64,000 nt of DNA. Source: Roseibium aggregatum IAM 12614. Its GTDB lineage: Bacteria > Pseudomonadota > Alphaproteobacteria > Rhizobiales > Stappiaceae. The position numbers and the translations under genes were made by a program. Location of the stretch: contig NZ_AAUW01000022.1 of assembly GCF_000168975.1 (NCBI RefSeq), positions 59,974 to 123,973 on the forward strand, in the 5' to 3' direction. Position 1 is the stretch's first letter. The number at the start of each line of letters is the position of its first letter. The notes below the pieces were generated by a model that ran no database searches, had not been told where the DNA came from, and saw only the letters and a program-made list of their open reading frames with translations. Of this stretch, positions 27,508-36,145 are shown in pieces.

Positions 27508-28461
27508 ATGGTATTCGAACCCTTTGAAGACGAAAGCGATTTCGAAGTCCTGGCCGACAAGCTATCCGATCCGGACCCGGCGGTCCGCCGGGTAGCAGTG
27601 ATGGATCTTGCCGACACGGCAGATCCGGAAGCGATACCGATGATTGCAAGCGCGATCGCCGACGAAAGCGCCGAAGTCCGGCTGCAGGCCGCCATCGCGC
27701 TTGGTGAGTTCGATGGTCTTGAGGCTGCGACCGCGCTGTGCCGGGCGCTGCAGGACAGCGAAAGCAAAGTCGCCCAGGCTGCGACCGACAGCCTGTCGGA
27801 ACTCAAGGACCCGGATGCGGCAGATCCGCTGCTGGCGCTTACGTCCCACGAGAACCCGAAGGTCCGCGAAGGTGCGCTGCTCGGCCTGAAGCAGCTTCGC
27901 CGGCCCGATGCGCTCGCCAACGGTATCGAGGCCATGAAGGATCCGGTCGCCGCCGTGCGCATCCAGGCTGTCGGCGTCGTGGGATACCTGAAGGCGGAGG
28001 AAGCGCTGCCGGCGCTGATCGCCTGTTGCCGGGATGAGGATCCGGACGTGCGGCGCACATCGGTCGGCGCGCTTGCCTTTTCCAAATCCTCGCATGCAAA
28101 GGACGCCTTGCTGACTGCCTTGAACGATGAGGACTGGGCGGTGCGGGAAATCGCCGCCGAAGTCCTCGGCAAGTTCGCTATCGGCACCAGTATCGATCCG
28201 CTGATCGCGCTCCTCGATGATCCTTACTGGCAAGTACGGGTCAAGGCGGTCCGAAGCCTCGGCAAGCAGAGGGTCGTCGCAGCTGTTGCACGGATTGGAG
28301 CGCAGCTCGGAGAACCGGTTTCAAACCTGCGCAAGGAAGCGGCCGCCGCGCTCGGCGAGATCGCCGACCGGTCCGCCCTTTCTTACCTCGAAAACCTGGT
28401 GAACGATCCGGATCCTGACGTCCGCAAAAATGTTCGTTGGGCTTTGACGCAAATTGAGTAA
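27508..28461 (+). CDS. HEAT-repeat protein (PBS-lyase type repeats)
   Basis: A 317-residue soluble protein made of about ten tandem HEAT-like repeats of 30-31 residues, seen in units such as LSDPDPAVRRVAVMDLADTA, ADESAEVRLQAAIALGEFDG and LTSHENPKVREGALLGLKQL, ending NDPDPDVRKNVRWALTQIE. No catalytic motif is present. It most likely serves as a scaffold or assembly factor for the neighbouring flavoprotein-ferredoxin pair. It follows the ferredoxin by ten bases, so the three form one operon. Confidence 0.85.
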   Translation: MVFEPFEDESDFEVLADKLSDPDPAVRRVAVMDLADTADPEAIPMIASAIADESAEVRLQAAIALGEFDGLEAATALCRALQDSESKVAQAATDSLSELKDPDAADPLLALTSHENPKVREGALLGLKQLRRPDALANGIEAMKDPVAAVRIQAVGVVGYLKAEEALPALIACCRDEDPDVRRTSVGALAFSKSSHAKDALLTALNDEDWAVREIAAEVLGKFAIGTSIDPLIALLDDPYWQVRVKAVRSLGKQRVVAAVARIGAQLGEPVSNLRKEAAAALGEIADRSALSYLENLVNDPDPDVRKNVRWALTQIE

Positions 28462-28463
28462 CA

Positions 28464-28480
28464 ATGCTGCTGTGCAGCAT
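28464..28480. promoter_or_regulatory. Palindrome between HEAT gene and gntR
   Basis: ATGCTGC-TGT-GCAGCAT is a perfect 7-bp inverted repeat two bases after the HEAT stop codon. It may be an operator or a weak transcript-processing hairpin; no T tract follows. Confidence 0.4.
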
Positions 28481-28503
28481 TTCAGAAAGGGGAGAGGCTG
28501 AGT

Positions 28504-29307
28504 GTGAGCAAACAGGTGGAACAGGTGACGGCTCGGACCAAGGCGCATGTTGGCAGCCGCATGTGTGAAAGCCTTCCGTCTTCCACCACCTCTCCCCGTC
28601 CTCACAAGTATCAGGAAATCAGCAACACGCTGATGGAAGCGATCCTGGCAGGGGATTTCCCTCCCGGCAGCTACCTTCCCAGTGAAAGTGCCTTGATGAA
28701 AAGTTTCGGGGTCAGCCGGGTTACCATCCGGCTGGCCCTCAATGTATTGCGGGACGCCAGCCTGATCGTCGGGCATCAGGGCAAGGGCTATTTCGTCTGC
28801 ACCCTGCAGGCGGTCCAGGATCTCGGCCGCCTGCAAGGTTTCGGCGAACTGATGGCGCCCCTCGGCGTGGAAACCCGCTCCGAAGTCTTGTCCGCCGACA
28901 TCGTCGCGGCTCCGGCCGCCGCAGCGGCGGCGCTCAGCGTGAAACGCGGTGAAGACCTGGTGAAGATCCGCCGCATTCGCATCGCGGCCCAGGAGGCGAT
29001 GAGCATCGACGTCAGCTATTTTCCGTTGTCCATCGGCCAGCGGCTTTTGGAGCTCGATCTGCCGCACACCGATATTTTCGCGCTCATCGAAAACAAGCTC
29101 GGCATTGAAATCGGCTTCGCCGACATCACCATGACGGTGGTCCCGGTGGAACCCGACATCGGCCGTCTCCTGAATGTGAACCAAGGTGACGTTGTGATCC
29201 GCACCGAACGTCTCACCTATGATGCATCCGGCAGGCCGATAGACTACGAGCACCTGTTCGTGCGCGCGGACTGTCATCAATTCAAGATCAGGGTACCGAG
29301 ATGGTGA
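28504..29307 (+). CDS. GntR-family regulator with UTRA domain
   Basis: A 267-residue GntR/HutC-type regulator. The winged helix is KYQEISNTLMEAILAGDFPP, then GSYLPSESALMKSFGVSRVT and IRLALNVLRDASLIVGHQGK. The effector-binding UTRA domain follows, with FGELMAPLGVETRSEVLS, IRRIRIAAQEAMSIDVSYFP and ERLTYDASGRPIDYEHLFVR. It starts with GTG at 28504; an ATG at 28561 is a shorter alternative. It overlaps the downstream thioredoxin gene by seven bases and probably controls this cluster. Ligand is unknown. Confidence 0.9.
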   Translation: MSKQVEQVTARTKAHVGSRMCESLPSSTTSPRPHKYQEISNTLMEAILAGDFPPGSYLPSESALMKSFGVSRVTIRLALNVLRDASLIVGHQGKGYFVCTLQAVQDLGRLQGFGELMAPLGVETRSEVLSADIVAAPAAAAAALSVKRGEDLVKIRRIRIAAQEAMSIDVSYFPLSIGQRLLELDLPHTDIFALIENKLGIEIGFADITMTVVPVEPDIGRLLNVNQGDVVIRTERLTYDASGRPIDYEHLFVRADCHQFKIRVPRW

Positions 29308-29837
29308 GCTTCAGCCGTCGGGACATTCTGGGAGGACTTGCTGCCGGTGCGGTCGCCGCGACGCCCGCCTTTGGCGCTGAACATGACTTCACGTATCTGG
29401 GCCTGGCCGAGCCGCCCATGGTGATCGACGCACCCGAACTCGACATTCCGGACCTTTCTGGCAACATTCACAAGATCGAGGACTACCGCGGAAAGATTGT
29501 GGTGATCTCGTTCTGGGCGACCTGGTGTCCACCTTGCCGGAAGGAAATGCCGACATTGGCGCGCCTGAACCGCCAACTGGGCCTGGATCGGTTTGCTGTT
29601 CTCGCCGTCAATGTCGGTGACCGGGAGGACAGGGTCCGTGATTTCCTCGAGAAGATTGATCACGATGCGTTGCCTATTCTGCTAGATCAGGACACCAAAC
29701 TTGTGAGCAAGTGGTTCATACGAGGCCTGCCGGTGACCTATTTGTTGGATCCCAAGGGCCGCGTGATCTACGGAGCAATCGGTGAAAGGGTCTGGGACTC
29801 CCCGGCCATGATATCCGGTCTCAAGTCCTTGAGCTGA
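29301..29837 (+). CDS. Tat-exported TlpA-family thioredoxin
   Basis: A 178-residue protein with a twin-arginine signal (SRRDILGGLAAGAVAATPAF) and a thioredoxin-like domain carrying the redox motif WATWCPPCRKE (Cys76, Cys79), then VLLDQDTKLVSKWFIRGLPV with the cis-Pro. It resembles TlpA/ResA proteins that reduce or oxidise cysteines in the periplasm, for example in cytochrome and copper-protein maturation. That fits the SCO, PCuAC and cytochrome c genes downstream. Its start overlaps gntR. Confidence 0.9.
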   Translation: MVSFSRRDILGGLAAGAVAATPAFGAEHDFTYLGLAEPPMVIDAPELDIPDLSGNIHKIEDYRGKIVVISFWATWCPPCRKEMPTLARLNRQLGLDRFAVLAVNVGDREDRVRDFLEKIDHDALPILLDQDTKLVSKWFIRGLPVTYLLDPKGRVIYGAIGERVWDSPAMISGLKSLS

Positions 29838-30240
29838 GCCGGAGATAAAATAAAGTATTTCTTGCTTTCCAATCCTTGTTGGCAAGCCTGTATCTCTTTT
29901 CACCAAATTTCAGACAGAATAAAGAACAAGCCTGACCATCAGGTTTGCTGATTTTCGTCTTTTCGCAGACTTAAAACGTGACCTATTAATACAGGTTTTT
30001 CGAACTTGTATTACGGTTAAGCTTGTTGCGCTGCATAAAAACCGCGCAACCTGCCATGTGGATAAGCGTTTCCGGGTTTGGACTTACCCGTATCCGGGGA
30101 CGGGACATTCCGTCATCCCTATAAATACGTAGTCTTTTCAAACTATTACAGAACTCTTCGATTTTTCATCCCGCAAGCTGGCACGGCTTTTGCGCCAATA
30201 AAACCGTCCTGAGATAGGCGGCACTACTTGAGGGAACGTT
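29838..30240 (+). promoter_or_regulatory. Regulatory region of the importer operon with inverted repeats
   Basis: This 400-base AT-richer gap precedes the binding-protein gene. It contains TAATACAGG (29987-29995) and CTTGTATTA (30005-30013), an 8-of-9 inverted repeat with a nine-base spacer, typical in size for a GntR operator. A second, perfect repeat is GTTGCGC (30024-30030) and GCGCAAC (30043-30049). The GntR protein encoded 0.9 kb upstream and the Crp-type protein at the cluster end are the candidate regulators. Confidence 0.5.
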
Positions 30241-31617
30241 ATGACGCAGAAAACACTTGGATTCGGATTGAGGCTCGCGCTCGCGGTCGCACTCCCCAGC
30301 ATTCCTGCATTCGCCAAGACCATCGATATTGCGATCGGTCACCAGAGCATGTGCACGGACACCTACACCGCAGGCATCGTGGTGAAGGAACTCGGACTTC
30401 TGGAAAAGAACCTTCCGAAGGACGGCGACTACGCCGATGTCGACTACAACATCACCTGGGCGGACTACTCTTCCGGCGGACCGATCACCAACCAGATGCT
30501 GGCCAACAAGCTAAACATCGGCGTCATGGGTGACTATCCGCTCATCGTGAACGGCGCGAAGTTCCAGGAAACGGATTCCCTGCGCACGCTCTATGTCGCC
30601 GGAACCGGCTACAATCTCAAGGGCAGCGGCAACGCCGTCGTCGTGCCGGTGGAGAGCGACATCTATTCCTTCGACCAGCTGAAGGGCAAATCCGTCTCGA
30701 CGCCGGTCGGGTCCGCCGCCTGGGGCATGCTTCTGAAGGCGATGCAGGACAACGGCATCACCGAAGAAGTCTCGCTCAAGAACCAGAGCCCGGCCGTCGG
30801 TGCCGCAAACATTGCCGCCGGCAAGATCGACGCGCATTCGGATTTCTGCCCCTGGTCGGAAATCATGGAATTCCGCGGCACGGGCCGGAAGATCTATGAC
30901 GGCAGCGAAGCCGGCGTTCCCTATCTGCACGGCGTCGTGGTCCGCCAGGACTTTGCCGAGGAATATCCGGAAGTGGTCACCGCCTTCCTGAAGGCCGTGA
31001 TCGAAGCCGGGAACTGGATCCAGGAGAACCCGAGCGAGGCTGTTGACCTGATGGAGAAATGGACCGGTGTCGAGAAGGAGGTTCTCTACATCTACTTCTC
31101 CAACGGTGGCCACCTGACGCTCGATCCGACCATCAAGGACGGCTGGATCGAAGCCTTGAAGTTCGACCACACTGTGCTGGTGAAGGAAAAGGCGATCCCT
31201 CCGCTCGATTTCGACGAATGGATCACCGAGGACTACATCAAGGCGGCCTATTCGGATCTCGGCATGGATTACGAGGCCGACAAGGCGAAGGTCGTGGATC
31301 CGGAAACCGCCAATTTGGGCCTGCCAGTGGAGATCTGGCACTCGCGTGACGGCATTCTCAAATATGAGACCCTGCCAGAGTTTCTCAAGGCCGTTGCCGA
31401 GTTCCAGGGAACCGGCGCCAAGCTAAACGCGACCTATGTCTACGACAAGTCCACCGGCCTGAAGCTGTTCGGCAAGACCGCCTATTTCGTCCAGGGCGAG
31501 GACGGCTCCTACGAAACCTTCCTGCGCAAGCCGGACGCCGAAAGCTACGCGGCTGAGGTCAAGGGGCACGTGATCGACCTGCCGACCGCTGTCGCGGCCT
31601 TCATTCCTTCCGAATAG
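30241..31617 (+). CDS. NitT/TauT-like ABC substrate-binding protein with extra C-terminal domain
   Basis: A 458-residue exported protein, longer than the usual 320-340. The signal peptide (residues 1-25) is followed by a periplasmic-binding type-2 domain (about 26-365) with IDIAIGHQSMCTDTYTAGIV, MLANKLNIGVMGDYPLIVNG, FDQLKGKSVSTPVGSAAWGM and FAEEYPEVVTAFLKAVIEAG. Two cysteines stand in unusual places: Cys38 in HQSMCTD and Cys203 in HSDFCPWSE. The final 90 residues (about 375-458) form a separate domain whose order, ATYVYDKSTGLKLFGKTAYF then ESYAAEVKGHVIDL, resembles the C-terminal half of NosL-type copper chaperones. Substrate is unknown. Confidence 0.8.
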   Translation: MTQKTLGFGLRLALAVALPSIPAFAKTIDIAIGHQSMCTDTYTAGIVVKELGLLEKNLPKDGDYADVDYNITWADYSSGGPITNQMLANKLNIGVMGDYPLIVNGAKFQETDSLRTLYVAGTGYNLKGSGNAVVVPVESDIYSFDQLKGKSVSTPVGSAAWGMLLKAMQDNGITEEVSLKNQSPAVGAANIAAGKIDAHSDFCPWSEIMEFRGTGRKIYDGSEAGVPYLHGVVVRQDFAEEYPEVVTAFLKAVIEAGNWIQENPSEAVDLMEKWTGVEKEVLYIYFSNGGHLTLDPTIKDGWIEALKFDHTVLVKEKAIPPLDFDEWITEDYIKAAYSDLGMDYEADKAKVVDPETANLGLPVEIWHSRDGILKYETLPEFLKAVAEFQGTGAKLNATYVYDKSTGLKLFGKTAYFVQGEDGSYETFLRKPDAESYAAEVKGHVIDLPTAVAAFIPSE

Positions 31618-31629
31618 CCTCACAACCAC

Positions 31630-31657
31630 GGGTGCCGCGAAGAGATGCGCGGCATCC
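31630..31657 (+). terminator. Stem-loop after the binding-protein gene
   Basis: Positions 31630-31639 pair with 31648-31657 (ten pairs, one G-T) around an eight-base loop, a dozen bases after the stop codon and without a T tract. Such hairpins after binding-protein genes often protect or attenuate the transcript so that the permease is made at lower level. Confidence 0.5.
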
Positions 31658-31814
31658 GGCCTGCAAGTTCCGGCCCGTTTCCGTTCGGGACCGCCGCCGT
31701 CTTGATCTGTTTTTCGCAGCCACATGGTGGCACCTGACTGCGGCAAACCGATCGACCAAAAAGGTCAGAGCGTTTCGTCCATGTTCGGACGACGCTCTCG
31801 CGAGGGAGAGTTGA

Positions 31815-32774
31815 ATGAGTAATCTGGGTCAGGCCGTGGATGTGGCCGGCGAAAAAATTTGCGAGCCGACACCGTCCGCACCCGTTCAGAGGAAGGAAGA
31901 TTCCATCGGTTTCGCGGAGGCGCCCGGCCTGTCGGAAGGGCTGTCCGGCGGGGACGTTCTCAGGGCCGTCAAGTCGGGGCTTTCGCATGGGGGGGCTTTC
32001 TTGAGGAAGAATGTTCTCAACATTGCGCTGAGTGTCGTCTCCCTCGCCACCGGTATCTTCCTGTGGCATTTCGCGACCGCCTACAAGGTCGATTTCTACA
32101 TAAACTTCGAAAACATCCCGTCACCGGAGAAGGTTTTCACGGCATTCTGGACCCATCTGGGCGAAACCGACTTCTACATCCACATCGCCGTGTCGATGCA
32201 GCGGATCCTGATCGGCTACATCACCGCCGCCGTTATCGGCATCCTGGCCGGCGTGCTGATGGGGCGCTCCAAGCTCATCCGGTCGCTGATCTATCCCTAT
32301 ATCGAGGTGCTGCGGCCGATTCCGGCCGTCGCCTGGATCCCGCTGGCCATCCTGATGTGGCCGACGGAAGAGGCTTCGATCATCTACATCACCTTGCTCG
32401 GCGCGCTGTTTCCGATCGTGCTGAACACGTTGCACGGCGTAGAGCAGACGCCGGAAGTGCTGGTGCGCGCGGCCAAGTCGCTCGGCGCTTCCAGGTTGCA
32501 GATCTTCTGGCACGTGATCCTGCCGGCTGCGCTGCCTTCCATTGCGGCGGGTCTTGCCATCGGCATGGGGGTGAGCTGGTTCTCGCTGCTCGCTGGTGAA
32601 ATCATCTCCGGCCAGTATGGTATCGGCTATTTCACCTGGAACGCCTATTCGCTGATCAACTATCCCGACATCGTCGTCGGTATGCTGGTGATCGGCGGAC
32701 TCGGCACGCTGTCCACATACGCGGTGCGGCTCGCCATGCAGCCCCTGCTCGCCTGGCAGAAAAGAGCGCGGTAA
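31815..32774 (+). CDS. ABC transporter permease, NitT/TauT (SsuC-like) family
   Basis: A 319-residue inner-membrane protein. It has a long hydrophilic N-terminal tail of about 60 residues, then a first helix (ALSVVSLATGIFLWHFATAY), and the SsuC/TauC-type core: IPSPEKVFTAFWTHLGETDF, RPIPAVAWIPLAILMWPTEE and the EAA loop RAAKSLGASRLQIFWHVILP. It ends LAMQPLLAWQKRAR. It partners with the ATPase at 33484. The stop overlaps the start of the next membrane protein, so they are translationally coupled. Confidence 0.88.
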   Translation: MSNLGQAVDVAGEKICEPTPSAPVQRKEDSIGFAEAPGLSEGLSGGDVLRAVKSGLSHGGAFLRKNVLNIALSVVSLATGIFLWHFATAYKVDFYINFENIPSPEKVFTAFWTHLGETDFYIHIAVSMQRILIGYITAAVIGILAGVLMGRSKLIRSLIYPYIEVLRPIPAVAWIPLAILMWPTEEASIIYITLLGALFPIVLNTLHGVEQTPEVLVRAAKSLGASRLQIFWHVILPAALPSIAAGLAIGMGVSWFSLLAGEIISGQYGIGYFTWNAYSLINYPDIVVGMLVIGGLGTLSTYAVRLAMQPLLAWQKRAR

Positions 32775-33487
32775 TGGTTCTCGCACCCGCATCCAGACTG
32801 ATGACCGCCAGCCGTGCCGTTCGCTCAAGGTTGGGCCTGTGGCTGATGCTGTCGGTGGGTCTCGCGGCCGGCTATTATGCGCTCTTGATGGCGGCGCTGA
32901 TCGTCCGGTTCGGCACCCTGCCGAACTACATCACCTTCTACAACTGGCCGGCAAGCGTCTGGAAAATCTTCCGTTCGACGCCGTCATTCTCCGACGTCCC
33001 GCCGATCGTCGCCCAGGAGTACCTGATCGAGATCGGTTACATGAACTACGACTTCGGCCACGGCATTTCCGAGTGGGCACTTAACATCCTGCCTTACAAG
33101 GTGCTCCAGGTCCTGGTGCTGACCGCGCTGCTTGCTGCCAACATCGTGCTGCTGCGCTCAAAGCGGAACTGCTCCACCGGCAAACGTCTGAAGATGGGTG
33201 CAGCCTCGGGGCTGGGTGCCGGGTTCGTCGCCCTCACCTCAGCTACCATGAGCTGGGTCGTCTGCTGCGCAACGCCGAGCTGGATCGTCGGTCTGTCGAT
33301 GCTGGGCTTGAGTGTCTCGGCATCCTTCTGGATCGAACCGGTCGGGCCGTATCTGTCGGCCGCCGGTTACCTGATACTGGCTGTCACGATGCTCGTCATC
33401 GCCGATCCGGCGCCCGAGGGCCTGCCGGACGGCAGGACTACCGGCCGTGACCACAAGATTTCCTCCGCAAAAGGAGTGCATGCATGA
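32774..33487 (+). CDS. Integral membrane protein with MerT-like vicinal cysteines
   Basis: A 237-residue protein with about five membrane segments (22-44, 108-127, 143-160, 167-185, 192-210). The stretch TMSWVVCCATPSWIVGLSML carries adjacent Cys164-Cys165, followed by LGLSVSASFWIEPVGPYLSA. This recalls the Cys-Cys-Ala-x-Pro and ALEPYRPYF segments of MerT mercury transporters, which pass metal ions via vicinal thiols. It is inserted between permease and ATPase genes with overlaps on both sides, so it is probably an accessory membrane subunit. No known family could be assigned with confidence. Confidence 0.7.
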   Translation: MVLAPASRLMTASRAVRSRLGLWLMLSVGLAAGYYALLMAALIVRFGTLPNYITFYNWPASVWKIFRSTPSFSDVPPIVAQEYLIEIGYMNYDFGHGISEWALNILPYKVLQVLVLTALLAANIVLLRSKRNCSTGKRLKMGAASGLGAGFVALTSATMSWVVCCATPSWIVGLSMLGLSVSASFWIEPVGPYLSAAGYLILAVTMLVIADPAPEGLPDGRTTGRDHKISSAKGVHA

Positions 33488-34338
33488 ACACGCAGGTCGT
33501 TTCCCTGAAAGAACATATTCCGCACAGTTCCCAGGCCATGGCCCAGAAGGATTTCGGTCATATCGTAATCGAGGATGTCGAGATCGTCTTCGGCAAGGGC
33601 GCTACGGCCAACCAGGCGGTCACAAAGACCTCGCTCGACATCAAGCCAGGTGAATTCGTCTGCATCCTCGGCCCGTCCGGCTGCGGCAAGTCCACGCTCC
33701 TGAACTCGATCGCCGGCTATGTAAATCCGTCGAGCGGCACAGTGTTCGTCGACGGCAAGCCGGTCAAGGAACCGGGGCCGGACCGGGGAATGGTGTTCCA
33801 GCAGTACTCGCTGTTTCCCTGGAAGACCATCCGCGACAACATCGCCTTCGGCCCCAGGGTCGCCGGGCGGACGAATGTCGAGTGCAGCTCCATCGCCAAC
33901 ACATTCCTGGAAATGGTCGGGCTATCGAAATTCGCGGACAAATACCCGGCCGAACTCTCCGGCGGCATGCAGCAGCGCGTCGGCATCGCCCGGGCATTGG
34001 CCAACTATCCGTCCGTGCTCCTGATGGATGAACCCTTCGGTGCTCTCGACGCGCAGACGCGGCTCATGATGCAGGAGAACCTCCTGTCGATCTGGAGCGA
34101 GTTCGGTATCACCGTTGTGTTCGTCACCCACGACGTGGACGAGGCGATCTTCCTGGCCGATCGGGTGCTGATCATGAGTGCGAGCCCCGGCTCCGTCATC
34201 GACGACTTCAACGTCACACTGCCACGGCCGCGAGATCCAGCCATGGCGACCGGATCGGAATTCATGGCGCTGAAGAAGATCTGCCTCGACCAGATCCGCT
34301 CTGAAAGCCTCAGAGCGTTCGAACAGCAGAACAGGTGA
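33484..34338 (+). CDS. ABC transporter ATPase, NitT/TauT (SsuB/TauB-like) family
   Basis: A 284-residue ABC ATPase. It shows Walker A GPSGCGKST, the Q-loop region VFQQYSLFPWKTIRDNI, the signature LSGGMQQR, Walker B SVLLMDEPFGALDAQTR and the switch His in VVFVTHDVDEAI. The 30-residue N-terminal lead is longer than in SsuB. It energises the permease at 31815 and overlaps the upstream membrane-protein gene by four bases. It precedes the SCO gene by four bases. Confidence 0.93.
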   Translation: MNTQVVSLKEHIPHSSQAMAQKDFGHIVIEDVEIVFGKGATANQAVTKTSLDIKPGEFVCILGPSGCGKSTLLNSIAGYVNPSSGTVFVDGKPVKEPGPDRGMVFQQYSLFPWKTIRDNIAFGPRVAGRTNVECSSIANTFLEMVGLSKFADKYPAELSGGMQQRVGIARALANYPSVLLMDEPFGALDAQTRLMMQENLLSIWSEFGITVVFVTHDVDEAIFLADRVLIMSASPGSVIDDFNVTLPRPRDPAMATGSEFMALKKICLDQIRSESLRAFEQQNR

Positions 34339-34342
34339 AACC

Positions 34343-34939
34343 ATGATGCGGATGTTTCTCGGTCTCCTGTTTATCTGCCTTTCGTTCGGCGTATCCGCGC
34401 AGGACGTCAAGGGCGTGGTGCTCGATGAGCCTGTGCCGGTCGCGAAATTTTCACTTGTCGCACAGGACGGGACGCCCTTCACCCAGGAAGAGCTCAAGGG
34501 GCACTGGACGTTGCTCTTCCTGGGCTTCACCAACTGCCCGGACGTCTGTCCGTTCACGCTCGCCAACCTGGAGGCCGTTCGCACCGAACTGTCGCAGCTC
34601 ATCACGCCGGACAATCTGCCCGAGGTAGTGTTTCTCGCGGTCGACCCGGACCGGGATCAAGACGTGCTGGGGGATTACGTCAAGCATTTCGGCATTTCCT
34701 TTACCGGTATCACCGGCGAGCGGACGGAAATCGACAGGCTGGTGGAAAGCATCGACGGTTTCTACCGGTTGGAAAAATCCGATCCCGAGGCCGACGCCTA
34801 CGACGTCACCCACAGCGCCGCCGTCACCGTGATCAATCCGGACGGCGAAATCACCGCGAAAATAAGCCCGCCGTTTCACCCGGTAACGACCGCGACCCAC
34901 CTGTTCCGCCACATGCGCGGACTGGAAACCCTGAACTGA
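34343..34939 (+). CDS. SCO1/SenC-family copper chaperone
   Basis: A 198-residue exported protein with signal MMRMFLGLLFICLSFGVSAQ and a thioredoxin-fold SCO domain. The copper-binding motif NCPDVCP provides Cys65 and Cys69, and the third ligand His157 is in YDVTHSAAVTVIN. SCO proteins deliver copper to the CuA centre of cytochrome c oxidases or act as thiol reductases. Here it follows an ABC ATPase gene and precedes a PCuAC gene, so it belongs to the cluster-specific copper set rather than an oxidase operon. Confidence 0.93.
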   Translation: MMRMFLGLLFICLSFGVSAQDVKGVVLDEPVPVAKFSLVAQDGTPFTQEELKGHWTLLFLGFTNCPDVCPFTLANLEAVRTELSQLITPDNLPEVVFLAVDPDRDQDVLGDYVKHFGISFTGITGERTEIDRLVESIDGFYRLEKSDPEADAYDVTHSAAVTVINPDGEITAKISPPFHPVTTATHLFRHMRGLETLN

Positions 34940-34951
34940 GAGGAGATCGAC

Positions 34952-35485
34952 GTGGATACATGGATCCTTGCCCGGAAGCGAGCCTCAGCTTTCGCCGCCG
35001 CCCTCGCCCTTTGCAGCCTTGGGCTTGCGTCGTCGTTTGCGGAAGAGAGCCAAGGACACATGCAGGCGGAGGCTGTCGGCATCGTCGTCTCGAACGCCGT
35101 GTCTCCCGCCGTAGCGCCGGGCATCAAGACAGCTGCGGTTTATTTCACGCTGGCAAACAATAGCGGTTCAGACGCCGATCTCGTTGCCGTCCAAAGCCCG
35201 GCCTTTGCGATGGCGCATTTCCACAAGACCGCCATGGCGGACGGGCTGATGACCATGGAACCCGTCGCACAGCTTTCGATCCCGCAAGGGGAAAGCGTGA
35301 GCTTCGCGCCCGGCAGCCTGCACGTCATGCTGATGGGCGCGAAGAAACGCTTCGAAGCCGGCGACCGTTTCATGTTGACGCTGCAGTTCGGCACCGGAAC
35401 CACACTGGAAGTCCCTGTTGACGTCGTCAAGCCGGGTGACATGTCAGGTGGTTCCCACGATCACAGCTCCATGAAGATGAACTGA
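34952..35485 (+). CDS. PCuAC-type periplasmic copper chaperone (DUF461)
   Basis: A 177-residue exported protein starting with GTG at 34952. The copper site H-x-M type pattern is present: AHFHKTAMADGLMTMEPVAQ, and later GSLHVMLMGAKKRFEAGDRF. The C-terminus adds SHDHSSMKMN, a His/Met tail that may bind more copper. PCuAC proteins work together with SCO to metallate CuA centres or scavenge periplasmic copper. It follows the SCO gene by 12 bases. Confidence 0.92.
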   Translation: MDTWILARKRASAFAAALALCSLGLASSFAEESQGHMQAEAVGIVVSNAVSPAVAPGIKTAAVYFTLANNSGSDADLVAVQSPAFAMAHFHKTAMADGLMTMEPVAQLSIPQGESVSFAPGSLHVMLMGAKKRFEAGDRFMLTLQFGTGTTLEVPVDVVKPGDMSGGSHDHSSMKMN

Positions 35486-35497
35486 GGTCTTCGGCAA

Positions 35498-36145
35498 ATG
35501 ACCGGTTTCGGAAGCGTTAGACACGCGGGTGTCGTTGCCGGGCTCTGCCTGGTCCTGTCGCTGCACGCAGTTTCGGTGCCGGCGGACATGATCGACACGA
35601 GTGGTCTGCAGCCCTGGGAGGTCTGCGGCCTGTGCCACTCGCTCGACGGCATCAGTCCGATGTCCAGGTTTCCGAAGCTGGCCGGCCAAAGGAAGACTTA
35701 TATCGAGAAGCAGTTCAGGGACTTCCACACTGCGCGACGGGAGAACGACCGCGGCCAGATGCAGGCGATCACAACCGAGGTCGACCTAAAGGACCTGCCG
35801 GCTATTGCGGACTATTTCTCTTCGTTGCCACCGCCGCCTGCGGCCCCCGTCGAGGACGCGGCCAATATTGGTGACGCGGAGGCGATCTTCCGGGAAGGGC
35901 GCGGACGGATCCCGGCCTGCCTGTCCTGCCATGGAACGACGGATCCGGCGATGCTGCTCGCGCCCTGGCTGGAGGCGCAGCACGAGGACTATCTGGTCAA
36001 GCAGTTGATGGACTTCAGGGCGGGCATTCGCACCAACGATCCGGAAGGCGTGATGCGGACAATCGCAGCGCAGCTTTCCGACAAAGACGTATCGGATTTG
36101 GCGACCTACATCGCCGCCCAGGACAGACCGGAGAGGACACCGTGA
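35498..36145 (+). CDS. Diheme c4-like cytochrome
   Basis: A 215-residue exported protein with two CXXCH heme sites: CGLCH at residues 43-47 and CLSCH at 141-145. The two halves have similar architecture (FPKLAGQRKTYIEKQFRDFH and LAPWLEAQHEDYLVKQLMDF) and a TEVDLKDLPAIADYFSSL helix, as in cytochrome c4. It likely carries electrons in the periplasm between the cluster's redox proteins and an oxidase. It follows the PCuAC gene by 12 bases and overlaps the next start (GTGA). Confidence 0.9.
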   Translation: MTGFGSVRHAGVVAGLCLVLSLHAVSVPADMIDTSGLQPWEVCGLCHSLDGISPMSRFPKLAGQRKTYIEKQFRDFHTARRENDRGQMQAITTEVDLKDLPAIADYFSSLPPPPAAPVEDAANIGDAEAIFREGRGRIPACLSCHGTTDPAMLLAPWLEAQHEDYLVKQLMDFRAGIRTNDPEGVMRTIAAQLSDKDVSDLATYIAAQDRPERTP

